From Alphaproteobacteria bacterium (GTDB taxonomy: Bacteria > Pseudomonadota > Alphaproteobacteria > Caulobacterales > Aquidulcibacteraceae), in contig WGNI01000006.1 in NCBI GenBank assembly GCA_016124655.1, positions 1 to 64,000 of the forward strand: a stretch of 64,000 nt of DNA, written 5' to 3'. A model generated the notes under the pieces. That model searched no databases. It was not told where the DNA came from and was given only the letters and a program-made list of their open reading frames with translations. The first letter of the stretch is position 1. Every line of letters begins with the position of its first letter. This document shows positions 30,084 through 38,625 of this stretch, piece by piece. The position numbers and the translations under genes were made by a program.

Positions 30084-30689
30084 ATGTTTGCTCAAGCCAG
30101 AACCGTTCTGCTCGCCATCGGCGCCGCAATGGCGCTGACGGCGTGCGGGCAATCCGAAACCGCCAAGACGGAGGCGCCGCCAAACACCCAGGCCATTGCC
30201 GATCGCACGATCGGCCCGGATGGCGCGGGCGGCATCGCGGCAGCGCTTCCCTTCACGCAGGCCGCAATCGCGGAAGCAGCCGTCGGCTATGCGGTGGCGC
30301 AGACGCAGGACCAGATCGAAGGCGATCCCTATCCGAAATTCACGCTGAGCATCGGCGAGGAAGTCGTGTTCGACGTGCTGCCGACCGCCGATCGCGCCAA
30401 CGTGCACGCCATCGTCACCAATTCGTCCTTCGCCGTCGGCCCGGAAGCGGAAATGATGGGCGCGACATTCGGCTCCGCCCCGGCCGCGCAGGTGCTCTAT
30501 TGCCTGACGCCGGAACAGCACGCCGACTATGATTTCTCCTGCTCGTCAGCCGCCGACGGCCAGTTCTGGCGCGGTTATGATTTGCCGGCGGACTATCAGG
30601 GCGCGCGCGCGCCGTTCACCGCCATCGATCCCGATGCCGCGACCCGCGCGACTTTGGTCGAGATGAGCTGGATCGCGCCGCGCCCATAA
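30084..30689 (+). CDS. hypothetical lipoprotein
   Basis: A 201-residue protein of unknown function. The N-terminus is a lipoprotein signal peptide (ARTVLLAIGAAMALTAC) with lipobox LTAC and acylation expected at the Cys of ACGQSE. The mature part is acidic with no motif that I recognise; two later Cys (VLYCL and FSCSS) might form a disulfide. An upstream TTG is in frame, but the ATG at 30084 gives a proper signal peptide. Confidence 0.75.
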   Translation: MFAQARTVLLAIGAAMALTACGQSETAKTEAPPNTQAIADRTIGPDGAGGIAAALPFTQAAIAEAAVGYAVAQTQDQIEGDPYPKFTLSIGEEVVFDVLPTADRANVHAIVTNSSFAVGPEAEMMGATFGSAPAAQVLYCLTPEQHADYDFSCSSAADGQFWRGYDLPADYQGARAPFTAIDPDAATRATLVEMSWIAPRP

Positions 30690-30690
30690 T

Positions 30691-31110
30691 TCAAGCAGTG
30701 AAGCGCTGGATGATCTCTGCCGGCACACGCTTGAGCCGCCGCGTCTGCCCATCGAGCAGCGCCCAGATCATCTTGATCTCCGCGGCGGGCTTGGCGTCTC
30801 CGGTGCGCCAGATTTCAACAAAACGATCCCACGCCGCACCGCGCGCCGCATCCGCCACCCAGGTGCGCGCCTCCACGGCATCGCCAAGCTTCAGCTCCGC
30901 GCGGTAATCGATCTCACAGCGCGACAGCACCCACACATAGGCCGCAACCAGGTCAGCGCCCGCGCGTGTGCGCCAGTGCGTCGTCGCGATGTCCTGCGCC
31001 CAGCGCAAATAGACGCCGTTATTGACGTGCCCGAGTTCGTCGATGTCAGCGGGAGCGATAGTAAGCGGCAGCGTGAAAATTTCACGCGGCTGCGCCGATG
31101 GCTCAGTCAT
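30691..31110 (-). CDS. acyl-CoA thioesterase (hotdog fold, 4HBT)
   Basis: A 139-residue thioesterase of the YbgC/4-hydroxybenzoyl-CoA type. The active-site region is DIDELGHVNNGVYLRW (about residues 22-37). It probably releases CoA from a short or aromatic acyl group. The gene overlaps the Hpt gene upstream by 8 bp, so the two are likely translated from one mRNA, although no functional link is apparent. Confidence 0.87.
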   Translation of the reverse strand: MTEPSAQPREIFTLPLTIAPADIDELGHVNNGVYLRWAQDIATTHWRTRAGADLVAAYVWVLSRCEIDYRAELKLGDAVEARTWVADAARGAAWDRFVEIWRTGDAKPAAEIKMIWALLDGQTRRLKRVPAEIIQRFTA

Positions 31111-31453
31111 TCGCCGCGTCTGGCCGCGGCAGCGCCGCCAGCGCCTCCGCCAGCGCCGCGCGCGCCTGCGCCAGGCCAGCGGCGATCTCGCGGCCGTCTG
31201 TTTCGCCGGACCGGCCCAACCACTCCGCGCGCTCGCACGCGTCCGCCAGCGCCCAAAGGCCCAGGCCGCGCGCCGACCCCTTCAGCGTGTGCGCCGCATC
31301 GCGCCAGGTCTGCACCGGGGCGTCGACCACCAGGAGGCGCATCCAAAGCTCCGCCTGCGCCCGGAACAGCGCCACGATTTCCGCCTGCAGGGCGGCGTCG
31401 TCGCCGGTCATGGCGCCGAAATGGTCACGGTCGAGGATGGCGCGCGCGCCCAT
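31103..31453 (-). CDS. Hpt (histidine phosphotransfer) domain protein
   Basis: A 116-residue single-domain Hpt protein. The phosphorylatable His is in AAHTLKGSARGLGLWALADA (about residues 54-73), matching the H-x-L-K-G-S core, within an all-helical protein. Such proteins carry phosphate between hybrid kinases and response regulators. No kinase or regulator is nearby. In Caulobacterales ChpT-like relays control CtrA, but ChpT is larger and this is not it. Confidence 0.85.
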   Translation of the reverse strand: MGARAILDRDHFGAMTGDDAALQAEIVALFRAQAELWMRLLVVDAPVQTWRDAAHTLKGSARGLGLWALADACERAEWLGRSGETDGREIAAGLAQARAALAEALAALPRPDAAND

Positions 31454-31520
31454 GGAAAAGCCCTACCACGTCTCTGCGGCATCATGACGGCAGGGCGCTT
31501 AAAGCGAAGTTTCTTTCGCG

Positions 31521-32219
31521 TCAGGGAACCGCCGGAACGCCAAAAACCGCCCCGTGCGCCCAGGCGACCCCGAGGTAAGCGACCGCGGCGACAAGCACGC
31601 GCCACCACATCTCCCCAATCGCCAGACGGTTGCGGCCCTGCAGGATGGCCGCGAACGGGATGTTGGAGGTCACGGCCGCGAACTTGGCCCAGCCCTCGGG
31701 ATTGCGCGCCGCGCCCTTTCGATCGATCGAGCGGGTGCCGAACAGCACCATCAGCCCCAGGCCCCCGAACAGCATCACCGCCGCCCGCTCGCCATTGGCC
31801 AGGAGATGCCCGGTCGCCCAGATCGCCACGCTCCAGAGGAACGGATGGCGGGTGATGCGCAAAACGCCCTTGGCCGGCTCTTCCCGGTTCAGCGCGCCCT
31901 CGAAACCGACTTGCGTCGGTCCCGGCGTCAACAGCCCCGTCACGCCCAGGAGAAACGCCAGCAGCATAAGTCCCTGCGCCGCATGCCGCCCCCAGGCCGG
32001 CGGCAGATAGAGCAGCGAGTTCAACGGCTCCAGCGGGTCCTCGCGCACGTCGCCATACGCGACCACCACCCAGACCAGCACCGCCGCGGACGCCAGCGAA
32101 AACGCCCCGCGATAAATCCCCTCGCCCATCGACTTGGTCAGCGCCGCGCGAAGGCCCGTGGCCGAAACGCCCACGTGCAGAAAGATGAAACTGCCCAGCG
32201 CGATTGCGAAGGCCGGCAT
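31521..32219 (-). CDS. NnrU family membrane protein
   Basis: A 232-residue integral membrane protein with about six hydrophobic segments. The NnrU/isoprenylcysteine-methyltransferase-like region RITRHPFLWSVAIWATGHLL lies in the middle. NnrU is linked to nitric-oxide/nitrite metabolism in some bacteria, but the family is broad and no denitrification genes are here. GGGGGAG lies just before the ATG at 32219; a longer open frame upstream lacks family sequence. Confidence 0.85.
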   Translation of the reverse strand: MPAFAIALGSFIFLHVGVSATGLRAALTKSMGEGIYRGAFSLASAAVLVWVVVAYGDVREDPLEPLNSLLYLPPAWGRHAAQGLMLLAFLLGVTGLLTPGPTQVGFEGALNREEPAKGVLRITRHPFLWSVAIWATGHLLANGERAAVMLFGGLGLMVLFGTRSIDRKGAARNPEGWAKFAAVTSNIPFAAILQGRNRLAIGEMWWRVLVAAVAYLGVAWAHGAVFGVPAVP

Positions 32220-32293
32220 GGTGTTCTCCCCCGAACGCTTGTTTTGCCGACGACCCTGGCGCCGCGTCGCGACCCTTGGCAAGCCTTGGCGTC

Positions 32294-33784
32294 TCAGCCG
32301 GCGAAGCTGTCGCCATAGCTCTGCCGCAACGCCGCCTTCTGCACCTTGCCCATGGCGTTGCGCGGCAGGTCATCCACGAACACGAAGCGCCGCGGATGCT
32401 TGAAACGCGCAAGCTTCTCGTGCAGCGCCGCTTCGATGGCGGCCTGATCCGGCGCAGCGCCAGGCCGGCACGCCAGCACCGCCACCACCGCTTCGCCGAA
32501 ATCCGGATGCGGCGCGCCGATCACCGCGCTCTCGATCACGCCGTCGATCGCGTCGAGGGCGGCTTCGATCTCGATCGGATAAATATTGTAGCCGCCGGAA
32601 ATGATCATGTCCTTGGCGCGCCCGACAATGGAGACGCGGCCGTCCGCCGCCTGCACGCCGACATCGCCGGTGATGAAGAACCCGTCCTCGCGAAACTCCT
32701 GCGCGGTTTTCTCAGGCATGCGCCAATAGCCGCGGAATACGTTCGGGCCCTTGATCTCGATCATGCCCGGCGCGCCCGGTTCGCACACGCGCCCATCCTC
32801 GCCGGCCACGCGCAGCGACACGCCCGGCAGCGGATAGCCGACCGTGCCGGGAATGCGGTCCCCATCAAGCGGGTTGGAGGTGATGATGCACGCCTCGCTC
32901 ATGCCGTAGCGCTCCAGGATGCGATGCCCCGTGCGCTGCTCGAACGCCGCGTGCGTTTCCGCCAACAGCGGCGCAGAGCCGGAAATGAACACGCGCATCG
33001 CACGGCAATCCTCTGCGCCAAAGTCCTGCAACGCCAACAGCCGGGTGTAAAATGTCGGCACGCCCATCAGCACACTCGCCTTCGGCAACAGTGCGCGTAC
33101 CGCGACGGCGTCGAACTTCGGCAGGAACAGCGTCGGCGTCGCGTTCAGAAGCGCGCAGTGCAGCGCGATGAACAGCCCATGCACGTGAAAAATCGGCAGC
33201 GCGTGCAGCAACACGTCATCAGGACCGAAGCCCCACAGCGCGTGCAGCGCCAGCGCGTTTGAGCGCAAATTCTCGATACTGAGCATCGCGCCTTTCGAGC
33301 GCCCCGTCGTGCCCGAGGTGTAAAGGATCGCCGCGATATCGTCGGCGCTGCACGCGGCGAGGTCGCCATCCGGCGCCGTCGCCAGCGCCTCCGCCCACAG
33401 CGGCGTGTCCGGTCCTTCACCCAACTCCAGAACGCAGCCCGCATCCGCCTTGCGCGCACGGCCGGTGACAAACGCGGCGGGCTCGGCGTCCCGCAGAAAG
33501 TAATCGACCTCCGCCGGCGTGTACGCAGTGTTGAGCGGCGCATAGAGCGCTCCGATCCGCAGGCATGCGAGATAAAGCGCGACCGCGCCGACGGACTTTT
33601 CCGTCTGGGCCACGACCCGATCCCCCGCGCCCACGCCGCGCGCGCGCAGCACCGCCGCAAACCGCGCCGAGAGATCTTCGAGCGCGCCGAACGTGAACGC
33701 CCCGCCGTCGGCGTCCACGAAACACGCGCGGTGCTGATGCGGCGCGAACCGGCTGGCGAAGAGGCTGTAGAGATTGTCGGTCAT
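32294..33784 (-). CDS. matB: malonyl-CoA synthetase (MatB-like acyl-CoA ligase)
   Basis: A 496-residue ANL-superfamily enzyme. It has the ATP loop YTSGTTGRSKGAML, the ERYGMSEACIITSNPLDGDR segment typical of malonyl-CoA synthetases, FFITGDVG, the hinge GRAKDMIISGGYNIYPIEIE and the catalytic Lys in NAMGKVQK. It would make malonyl-CoA from free malonate. Related fatty-acyl-CoA ligases share most motifs, so the substrate is likely but not proven. It is upstream of the NnrU gene on the same strand. Confidence 0.87.
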   Translation of the reverse strand: MTDNLYSLFASRFAPHQHRACFVDADGGAFTFGALEDLSARFAAVLRARGVGAGDRVVAQTEKSVGAVALYLACLRIGALYAPLNTAYTPAEVDYFLRDAEPAAFVTGRARKADAGCVLELGEGPDTPLWAEALATAPDGDLAACSADDIAAILYTSGTTGRSKGAMLSIENLRSNALALHALWGFGPDDVLLHALPIFHVHGLFIALHCALLNATPTLFLPKFDAVAVRALLPKASVLMGVPTFYTRLLALQDFGAEDCRAMRVFISGSAPLLAETHAAFEQRTGHRILERYGMSEACIITSNPLDGDRIPGTVGYPLPGVSLRVAGEDGRVCEPGAPGMIEIKGPNVFRGYWRMPEKTAQEFREDGFFITGDVGVQAADGRVSIVGRAKDMIISGGYNIYPIEIEAALDAIDGVIESAVIGAPHPDFGEAVVAVLACRPGAAPDQAAIEAALHEKLARFKHPRRFVFVDDLPRNAMGKVQKAALRQSYGDSFAG

Positions 33785-33852
33785 GACGTAGCGGAGGCTA
33801 CGCCGAAGCCCGCGCGGCGCAACCGCGATGCGCGCTGAAGCCTACGAAACGA

Positions 33853-33928
<76 letters not shown>

Positions 33929-34100
33929 GCGCGTTGAACGCGACTCGCCTGAACGAGAAGACACGTGTGGTACCCCCCTCGGCGCGGAAATCAAGTCACG
34001 CCGCGCTGCGCCAGGCGCCGCGCGCACGCTTTCGCCGCCGCGCGCTGATCTGATAGACCAACGCCACGCCGCCGACGCACGGGATGGAGAGGGGGAAGCG

Positions 34101-35099
34101 ATGCGCCGCAGAGACATGCTCATCGCCGCCGCCGGCTTCGCCGCCGCCCCCGCCGTAGCGCAGACGCGCCGCCCCTTTCCCGAGGCGATCGCCTATCACG
34201 CCCGCCAGGGCGGCTCCGCCCTGATCATTATTCGCCACGGCGTGGTCTGGGCGGAGGATTACGGCCGCGGCGACACCGAAACCAGCGCCGCCCCGCTCGG
34301 CGCGATCTCCAAAGTGTTCGCCACGCTTCTCGCCGCCGCACTCTCCGCCGACGGCCTCCTCAATCTCGACGAACCTGTGGCGCTGACCTTCGGCGCCTGG
34401 GGCGCGCACCCGATGAAGAGCCGCATCACCGTGCGCATGCTCTTGAACCAAACCAGCGGCATGACCGCAGGCCGCACTATACCCTCCGCGCAAGCGCTGG
34501 AGCTCGAACCCACGGCCCTGCCCGGCGCGGAATTCATCGACGATCCGATCGGCGTGATCCTGTTCGAGGCCATTGCGCGCCGAAAGCTGGAGAATGCCGG
34601 CCGTACGCCGCCGGCGAATTATCTGCGCGCGCGCGTGCTGACGCCGATCGCCGCGCAAGGCGTCCTGATCCCCACCACGCCGACGGGCGATTGCCCCCTC
34701 GCCGACGGCCTGTTCGCGCCGGCGCAGGCGCTTGCGCGCGTCGGCGAGATCATCCGCCGCGAAGGTCTGCGTCAGGCGGATTCATTTCTCGATGACCGCG
34801 TGCTGCGCCAGGCCGCCCAGGGCACGCCCGCGCAACCGCGCTATGGCTTGGGGCTGTGGCTCGCGAGCGGCCGCGACAGCGGCGCCCAGGCGCTGCGCGA
34901 TGTGGATTTCTGGGCCACGCCGTTGCCGATGGACGCCATGATGGCCGCCGGTCCCGGCGGCCAGCGGCTCTACATCGTGCCGTCGCGGGGGTTGGTGATT
35001 GCCCGCGTGGCGCGGGACAGCGGCGCGTTTTCCGACGCCGCGTTCCTTGACGCAGCGTTGCGCGACGCGCCGCTCTACCGCCGGTTCCTGGGGTCGTGA
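34101..35099 (+). CDS. serine hydrolase (beta-lactamase-like), nucleophile replaced
   Basis: A 332-residue exported protein with an N-terminal signal (RRRDMLIAAAGFAAAPAVAQ, possibly Tat because of the Arg run). The fold matches beta-lactamase/esterase-like serine hydrolases: FPEAIAYHARQGG, IRHGVVWAEDYG, DGLLNLDEPV and VRMLLNQTSGM. The active-site S-x-x-K position reads A68-I69-S70-K71, so the usual nucleophilic Ser is an Ala (codon GCG). It may be catalytically dead or use another residue. GGGGGAAG precedes the ATG. Convergent with the next small gene. Confidence 0.8.
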   Translation: MRRRDMLIAAAGFAAAPAVAQTRRPFPEAIAYHARQGGSALIIIRHGVVWAEDYGRGDTETSAAPLGAISKVFATLLAAALSADGLLNLDEPVALTFGAWGAHPMKSRITVRMLLNQTSGMTAGRTIPSAQALELEPTALPGAEFIDDPIGVILFEAIARRKLENAGRTPPANYLRARVLTPIAAQGVLIPTTPTGDCPLADGLFAPAQALARVGEIIRREGLRQADSFLDDRVLRQAAQGTPAQPRYGLGLWLASGRDSGAQALRDVDFWATPLPMDAMMAAGPGGQRLYIVPSRGLVIARVARDSGAFSDAAFLDAALRDAPLYRRFLGS

Positions 35100-35101
35100 A
35101 A

Positions 35102-35392
35102 TCAGCCGCGCGGCGCGAACATCACGCCGACCAGCAGGCCGACCAAAGCGCCGCCGCCCGCGCCGATGAGCAGATAGCCGAATTGCCTGCCCGCTTCGCC
35201 CGGCGTGAGGTTGGTGAACCAATCAAATGTGGCCGGCGCATTCATCTGCAGCGCCCACGCCGCGCCGACGCCGGCTGCGGCGCCGACCAGCGTGCGCACG
35301 AACGCGCCGCCGCCGCGCGTCATCGCGCCAAAAATGTTGGCCCCAACGATGCCGCCCAGCGCTTGCACGGCGGTGGCGATCAGCGAACTCAC
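35102..35392 (-). CDS. small Gly/Ala-rich membrane protein, hypothetical
   Basis: A 96-residue protein with two hydrophobic, glycine-rich stretches (VRTLVGAAAGVGAAWALQ and FGYLLIGAGGGALVGLLVGVMF), so probably two membrane helices. AGAAGG lies 8 nt before the GTG at 35392. The open frame runs further upstream, but with Arg-rich non-membrane sequence. No family was recognised. It could be a phage-holin-like or glycine-zipper protein, but nothing in the context supports this. Confidence 0.6.
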   Translation of the reverse strand: MSSLIATAVQALGGIVGANIFGAMTRGGGAFVRTLVGAAAGVGAAWALQMNAPATFDWFTNLTPGEAGRQFGYLLIGAGGGALVGLLVGVMFAPRG

Positions 35393-35578
35393 GGCCGAAG
35401 CCTTCTTGTTGCGCGGCGCTCTGTGCGCGCCCGAAACAAGTTGAGCACAAAACAACGTCGGAGTTATTAACAGGTCCGACAAGGTTTTCCGCAGCCTGTG
35501 ACGCGCCGGACACAGTCTCGCCGAATCTGCTTGTATGCGGACCTTGTTTAGGTGACGCACTCGCCTCCCAGGCGCACA

Positions 35579-35593
35579 GTAAAGCTTTCTTAA
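35579..35593. promoter_or_regulatory. CtrA-like box (GTAA-N7-TTAA)
   Basis: GTAA, 7 nt, TTAACC: seven of eight bases of the CtrA consensus TTAA-N7-TTAA. It is 56 bp before the start of the TIR-like membrane protein gene. The rest of the 256-bp gap 35393-35648 has no gene. Confidence 0.35.
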
Positions 35594-35648
35594 CCGTCGC
35601 GCATCCCGCGCGGCGCGAGGCAGCACAAGAGACGGTTCGCCGGCGCAC

Positions 35649-36434
35649 ATGACCGCGATTACGATCCTGGCGGCTTGGGATGGCCAAAAAGCCGCCGCTG
35701 AAATCAAGCGCTTGCTTGATGCCGAAGGCGCACATGCCGACGTCATCATCGGCATGTCGGTCGAGGTGTTCGACTACGCCCAGATCGGCGGCCGCCTGAT
35801 TGTGCTGTGGACTCAGGATGGCGCCCTGCAGGTGTCTATGTACGGGCCAGCTGAGGCCGCGTGCGAACACGACTCGCTGGTGGAGGTCCGCATCGGGCCG
35901 TTCGCGCCGCCGATCCGCGGCCGCAAAGTGTCCCCGATCGATTTCACCGATTGGAAGGGACAGCGCCATGGCGAGTGGGTGAAGTTGCGCGAGCGGCTGC
36001 GCGCCGTCGATCGCCGTGACGCCATTCCCGACGAAGCCAAGATCGCCGCCGTGGTGATGACCGCGGTCGGCGGCATGATCGCCATTCCCGCCGCGTTCGA
36101 CCGCGTCGTCGATCCCGCCATCGGCGCCCCGCCTGCGCAATCCAGCGCCGTGCTGTCGATCGCCGAAGCCGCGCCTCAGCCGATGGGATTGCCCGCCGTG
36201 ATCGACAATGTCGGCGGGCCGCTCGAGGCGGAAGAGAATCTGGACGATTTCACCCCCGGCCGCACCTACCGCATGAGCTCCATGCGCTACCGCGCGCCGC
36301 CCACGATCGCCGCGCTGCAATCGCCGGACGCGATGGTCACGGTCGATATCCAGCGCCGCGGCCTCGTCGGGCGCATCATCGCCGCCGCGTCCGATCTGCC
36401 GCTTATGCCGGACGAGCAGACCCAAAGTAATTGA
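35649..36434 (+). CDS. TIR-like domain membrane protein (degenerate), hypothetical
   Basis: A 261-residue protein. Residues 1-115 follow the strand pattern of bacterial TIR domains: ITILAAWDGQKAAAEIKRLL at the start, RLIVLWTQD in the middle, SLVEVRIGPFAPP and DFTDWKGQ before the last helix. The Trp/Asp patch and the S-x-W-x-x-x-E segment that carries the NADase glutamate are missing. A single membrane segment follows (IAAVVMTAVGGMIAIPAAF, about 132-150), then an unrecognised 110-residue tail. Assignment to TIR is by pattern only. Its 3' end overlaps the convergent methyltransferase gene by 32 bp. Confidence 0.5.
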   Translation: MTAITILAAWDGQKAAAEIKRLLDAEGAHADVIIGMSVEVFDYAQIGGRLIVLWTQDGALQVSMYGPAEAACEHDSLVEVRIGPFAPPIRGRKVSPIDFTDWKGQRHGEWVKLRERLRAVDRRDAIPDEAKIAAVVMTAVGGMIAIPAAFDRVVDPAIGAPPAQSSAVLSIAEAAPQPMGLPAVIDNVGGPLEAEENLDDFTPGRTYRMSSMRYRAPPTIAALQSPDAMVTVDIQRRGLVGRIIAAASDLPLMPDEQTQSN

Positions 36435-37023
36435 ACCCCGCGAACCGCGGGGTCTTCGGCAGATACATCGTCTCCAGCCGCTCCATGCGAAAGCCGGCGT
36501 CCGCAATGATCGCAGGCATATCGCGCGTGAGATGACATCCCCCAGCGATCCGTTTCCACAGCGGCTCGATCTGCGCCTGCGCGCGCTGAACCTCCGCATC
36601 CGGCGCGCGCCCGTGCTCCGTGAACAGCAGCACGCCGTCCGGCTTGAGCGTACGCCGCGCCGCGCTGAGCGCACGCACCGCGTCGGGGATGGTGCACAGA
36701 GTGTAGGTCACAAGGATGGTGTCGACGCTGGCGTCCGGCAGCGTCATCTCCTCAGCCGTGCACGCCAGCACCTCGATCGGCGCCGGCGAAGACAGCGCCG
36801 CCTTGCGCGACAGAGCCAGCATGCCCTCCTCCGGCTCCAGCGCGTACAGCCGCTCGACGCGCGCGGCGTCGAGATAGGCAAGATTGCGGCCCGACCCGAA
36901 CCCCAATTCGAGCACCACGCCGCGCGCCAGCGGCACGATCTTCGCGCGCTGCTTTTCGATTGGCCGCGCGCCGCACGCGCAATTGATGAGATGCGGCAGG
37001 ATATGGCGGCTGTAGAAGCCCAT
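36403..37023 (-). CDS. class I SAM-dependent methyltransferase
   Basis: A 206-residue methyltransferase with SAM motif I VLELGFGSGRNLAYL, the acidic residue in YALEPEEGM, TAEEMTLPDASVDTILVTYT and a late FTEHGRAPD. The overall look is that of METTL7/UbiE-like enzymes, with substrate unknown. The N-terminus (MGFYSRHILPHLINCACG) is typical of this small family. It is 9 bp after the NUDIX gene on the same strand. Confidence 0.87.
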   Translation of the reverse strand: MGFYSRHILPHLINCACGARPIEKQRAKIVPLARGVVLELGFGSGRNLAYLDAARVERLYALEPEEGMLALSRKAALSSPAPIEVLACTAEEMTLPDASVDTILVTYTLCTIPDAVRALSAARRTLKPDGVLLFTEHGRAPDAEVQRAQAQIEPLWKRIAGGCHLTRDMPAIIADAGFRMERLETMYLPKTPRFAGFNYFGSARPA

Positions 37024-37032
37024 CGCCGCGCG

Positions 37033-37494
37033 CTACTTCTTGCTGCGCCGCTGACGCATCCAATGCATGATCGCCCAGGCATGCGCCTCGTGGCGCATCT
37101 TCGAGAGCGCATCCATCGGCGTCATCCAGACCAGCGTGTGATCGGGCTCGGTCGGCGAGCCGTCATCGGCAGACAGCTCAACGTCATAAAACGTAGCCAG
37201 CGAATTACGCGGTTCGCCGCGATTGATCCAGAACTGGCCGGCGCGGCCGATCACCGAAGTCGGCCACACCGTCAGCCCGGTTTCTTCCTCGAACTCCCGC
37301 ATCAGCGCGGCCGCTTCGTCTTCGTCGGATTCGATGCCGCCGCCGGGCAGATCGTATTCGTACGGCGCCGACACGCCGATCCGCACCACCGCGAGGTCCT
37401 TGTCGCCCCGGCCGCACACCCCGTAGACGGTCGGCCGCTCGACATAGGTGAGGCCGGGCTGCGTCTGCCCGAATTGAAGCGCAAATCGCGTCAT
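37033..37494 (-). CDS. NUDIX hydrolase
   Basis: A 153-residue NUDIX protein. The Nudix box runs from GGGIESDEDEAA to REFEEETGL (G-x5-E-x7-R-E-x2-E-E-x-G-L), around residues 50-74. It hydrolyses a nucleoside diphosphate derivative that cannot be specified. The ATG at 37494 gives MTRFALQFGQ; the long open frame upstream is the shadow of the CDF transporter gene. Confidence 0.9.
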   Translation of the reverse strand: MTRFALQFGQTQPGLTYVERPTVYGVCGRGDKDLAVVRIGVSAPYEYDLPGGGIESDEDEAAALMREFEEETGLTVWPTSVIGRAGQFWINRGEPRNSLATFYDVELSADDGSPTEPDHTLVWMTPMDALSKMRHEAHAWAIMHWMRQRRSKK

Positions 37495-37508
37495 GACGCG
37501 GCCTTTTA

Positions 37509-37556
37509 GACCGCGTTCAGGAAAAGTGGGAACCGGTTTTCCGTCCGAACGCGGTC
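37509..37556. repeat. short palindromic repeat with GAAAAGTG...CGGTTTTC core (copy 2)
   Basis: Outer arms GACCGCGTTC/GAACGCGGTC are perfect inverted repeats around GGAAAAGTGGGAACCGGTTTT, of which the core matches the element at 6913-6955. A second inverted repeat, TTGCGGTTTC/GAAACCGCAA (37571-37580 with 37610-37619), follows. Together they fill the 198-bp gap between the NUDIX and CDF genes; no gene is visible there. Confidence 0.7.
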
Positions 37557-37692
37557 CCAAGACATGCTTATTGCGGTTTCCGGGCGGCCGACCGGTTTCC
37601 ACGCGGCCTGAAACCGCAAGTCCCGATCGCGCGCCAACGCACGTCCGGTCGCGGGTCTTGGCAAGCGCGCCGGCGCAGCGCAGATAAACCCC

Positions 37693-38625
37693 ATGCATGG
37701 GCACGCACACGCGCACGATCACGCGCATCATCACGCCCATCCCCATCCCGCCCAAGGCGTGGGACGTTATACAATCGCGATAGCGCTGAACTTGGCCTTC
37801 GTCGTCGCTGAAGCGGCGGCCGGCGTGTTGGCCAACTCCACCGCGCTTCTGGCTGACGCCGCGCACAATCTCTCCGATGTCCTGGGTCTTGCCTTGGCCG
37901 GCGCCGCGGCATGGCTCGCCGCCCGCCCTGGCGGCGCGCAGCGCACCTACGGCTACGGCAAGGCCGGGGTCCTGGCGGCGCTGGCCAACGGGCTGATCCT
38001 CGTCGCCGCCAGCGGCGCGCTGGCGTGGGAGGCCATCCGCCGGTTCGCCGATCCCGCACCCGTCGCCTCCGGCGCGATCATGGCCGTCGCCGCGATCGGC
38101 GTGGCGATCAATCTGGCGACGGCGCTGTTGTTTCTGCGCGGACGCGCCAACGACATCAACGCCCGCGGCGCGTTTCTCCATCTCATGGCCGACGCGGCCG
38201 TCTCCGTGGCGGTGATCGCCGCCGGCGCAGCGATCATGCTGACGGGATTGTCGTGGATCGATCCCGCGACAAGCCTGCTGGTCGTGGCCGTCATCCTGTG
38301 GAGCACGTGGGGCCTTTTGCGCGAATCCCTCAATCTCGCGATGGACGCGGCCCCGCCGCACATCCGCGTCGCCGACGTGCGCGCGCACCTTCTGGCGCTG
38401 CCGGGCGTCACCGCGGTGCATGATCTCCATGTCTGGCCCATCAGCGCCAACCAACCCGCGCTCACCGCGCATCTGGTGCGCGCCGAGGGCGGCGACGACG
38501 CGTTTCTCTCCAGCGCCGCGGGCGGGCTGGCGCGCGCTTTCGGCATTCGCCACGCGACGCTGCAAGTCGAGCGCGCCGCCGCCGACGCCTGCGCCGATTG
38601 CGGCGCCGATCCGAGCCATCCATGA
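37693..38625 (+). CDS. cation diffusion facilitator (Zn/Cd/Co efflux)
   Basis: A 310-residue CDF transporter with a His-rich cytoplasmic N-terminus (HGHAHAHDHAHHHAHPHP), six predicted membrane helices and a C-terminal metal-sensing domain. The transport-site residues appear as H-x-x-x-D in DAAHNLSD (TM2) and HLMAD (TM5), the zinc/cadmium type of the CzcD/ZitB branch. It exports divalent metals in exchange for protons. Its stop overlaps the GNAT start (ATGA). Confidence 0.93.
   Translation: MHGHAHAHDHAHHHAHPHPAQGVGRYTIAIALNLAFVVAEAAAGVLANSTALLADAAHNLSDVLGLALAGAAAWLAARPGGAQRTYGYGKAGVLAALANGLILVAASGALAWEAIRRFADPAPVASGAIMAVAAIGVAINLATALLFLRGRANDINARGAFLHLMADAAVSVAVIAAGAAIMLTGLSWIDPATSLLVVAVILWSTWGLLRESLNLAMDAAPPHIRVADVRAHLLALPGVTAVHDLHVWPISANQPALTAHLVRAEGGDDAFLSSAAGGLARAFGIRHATLQVERAAADACADCGADPSHP

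Noticed and set aside
37495-38619. Long N-terminal extension of the NUDIX gene
   Set aside because: The added part is antisense to the CDF transporter; the Nudix protein has a good ATG at 37494.
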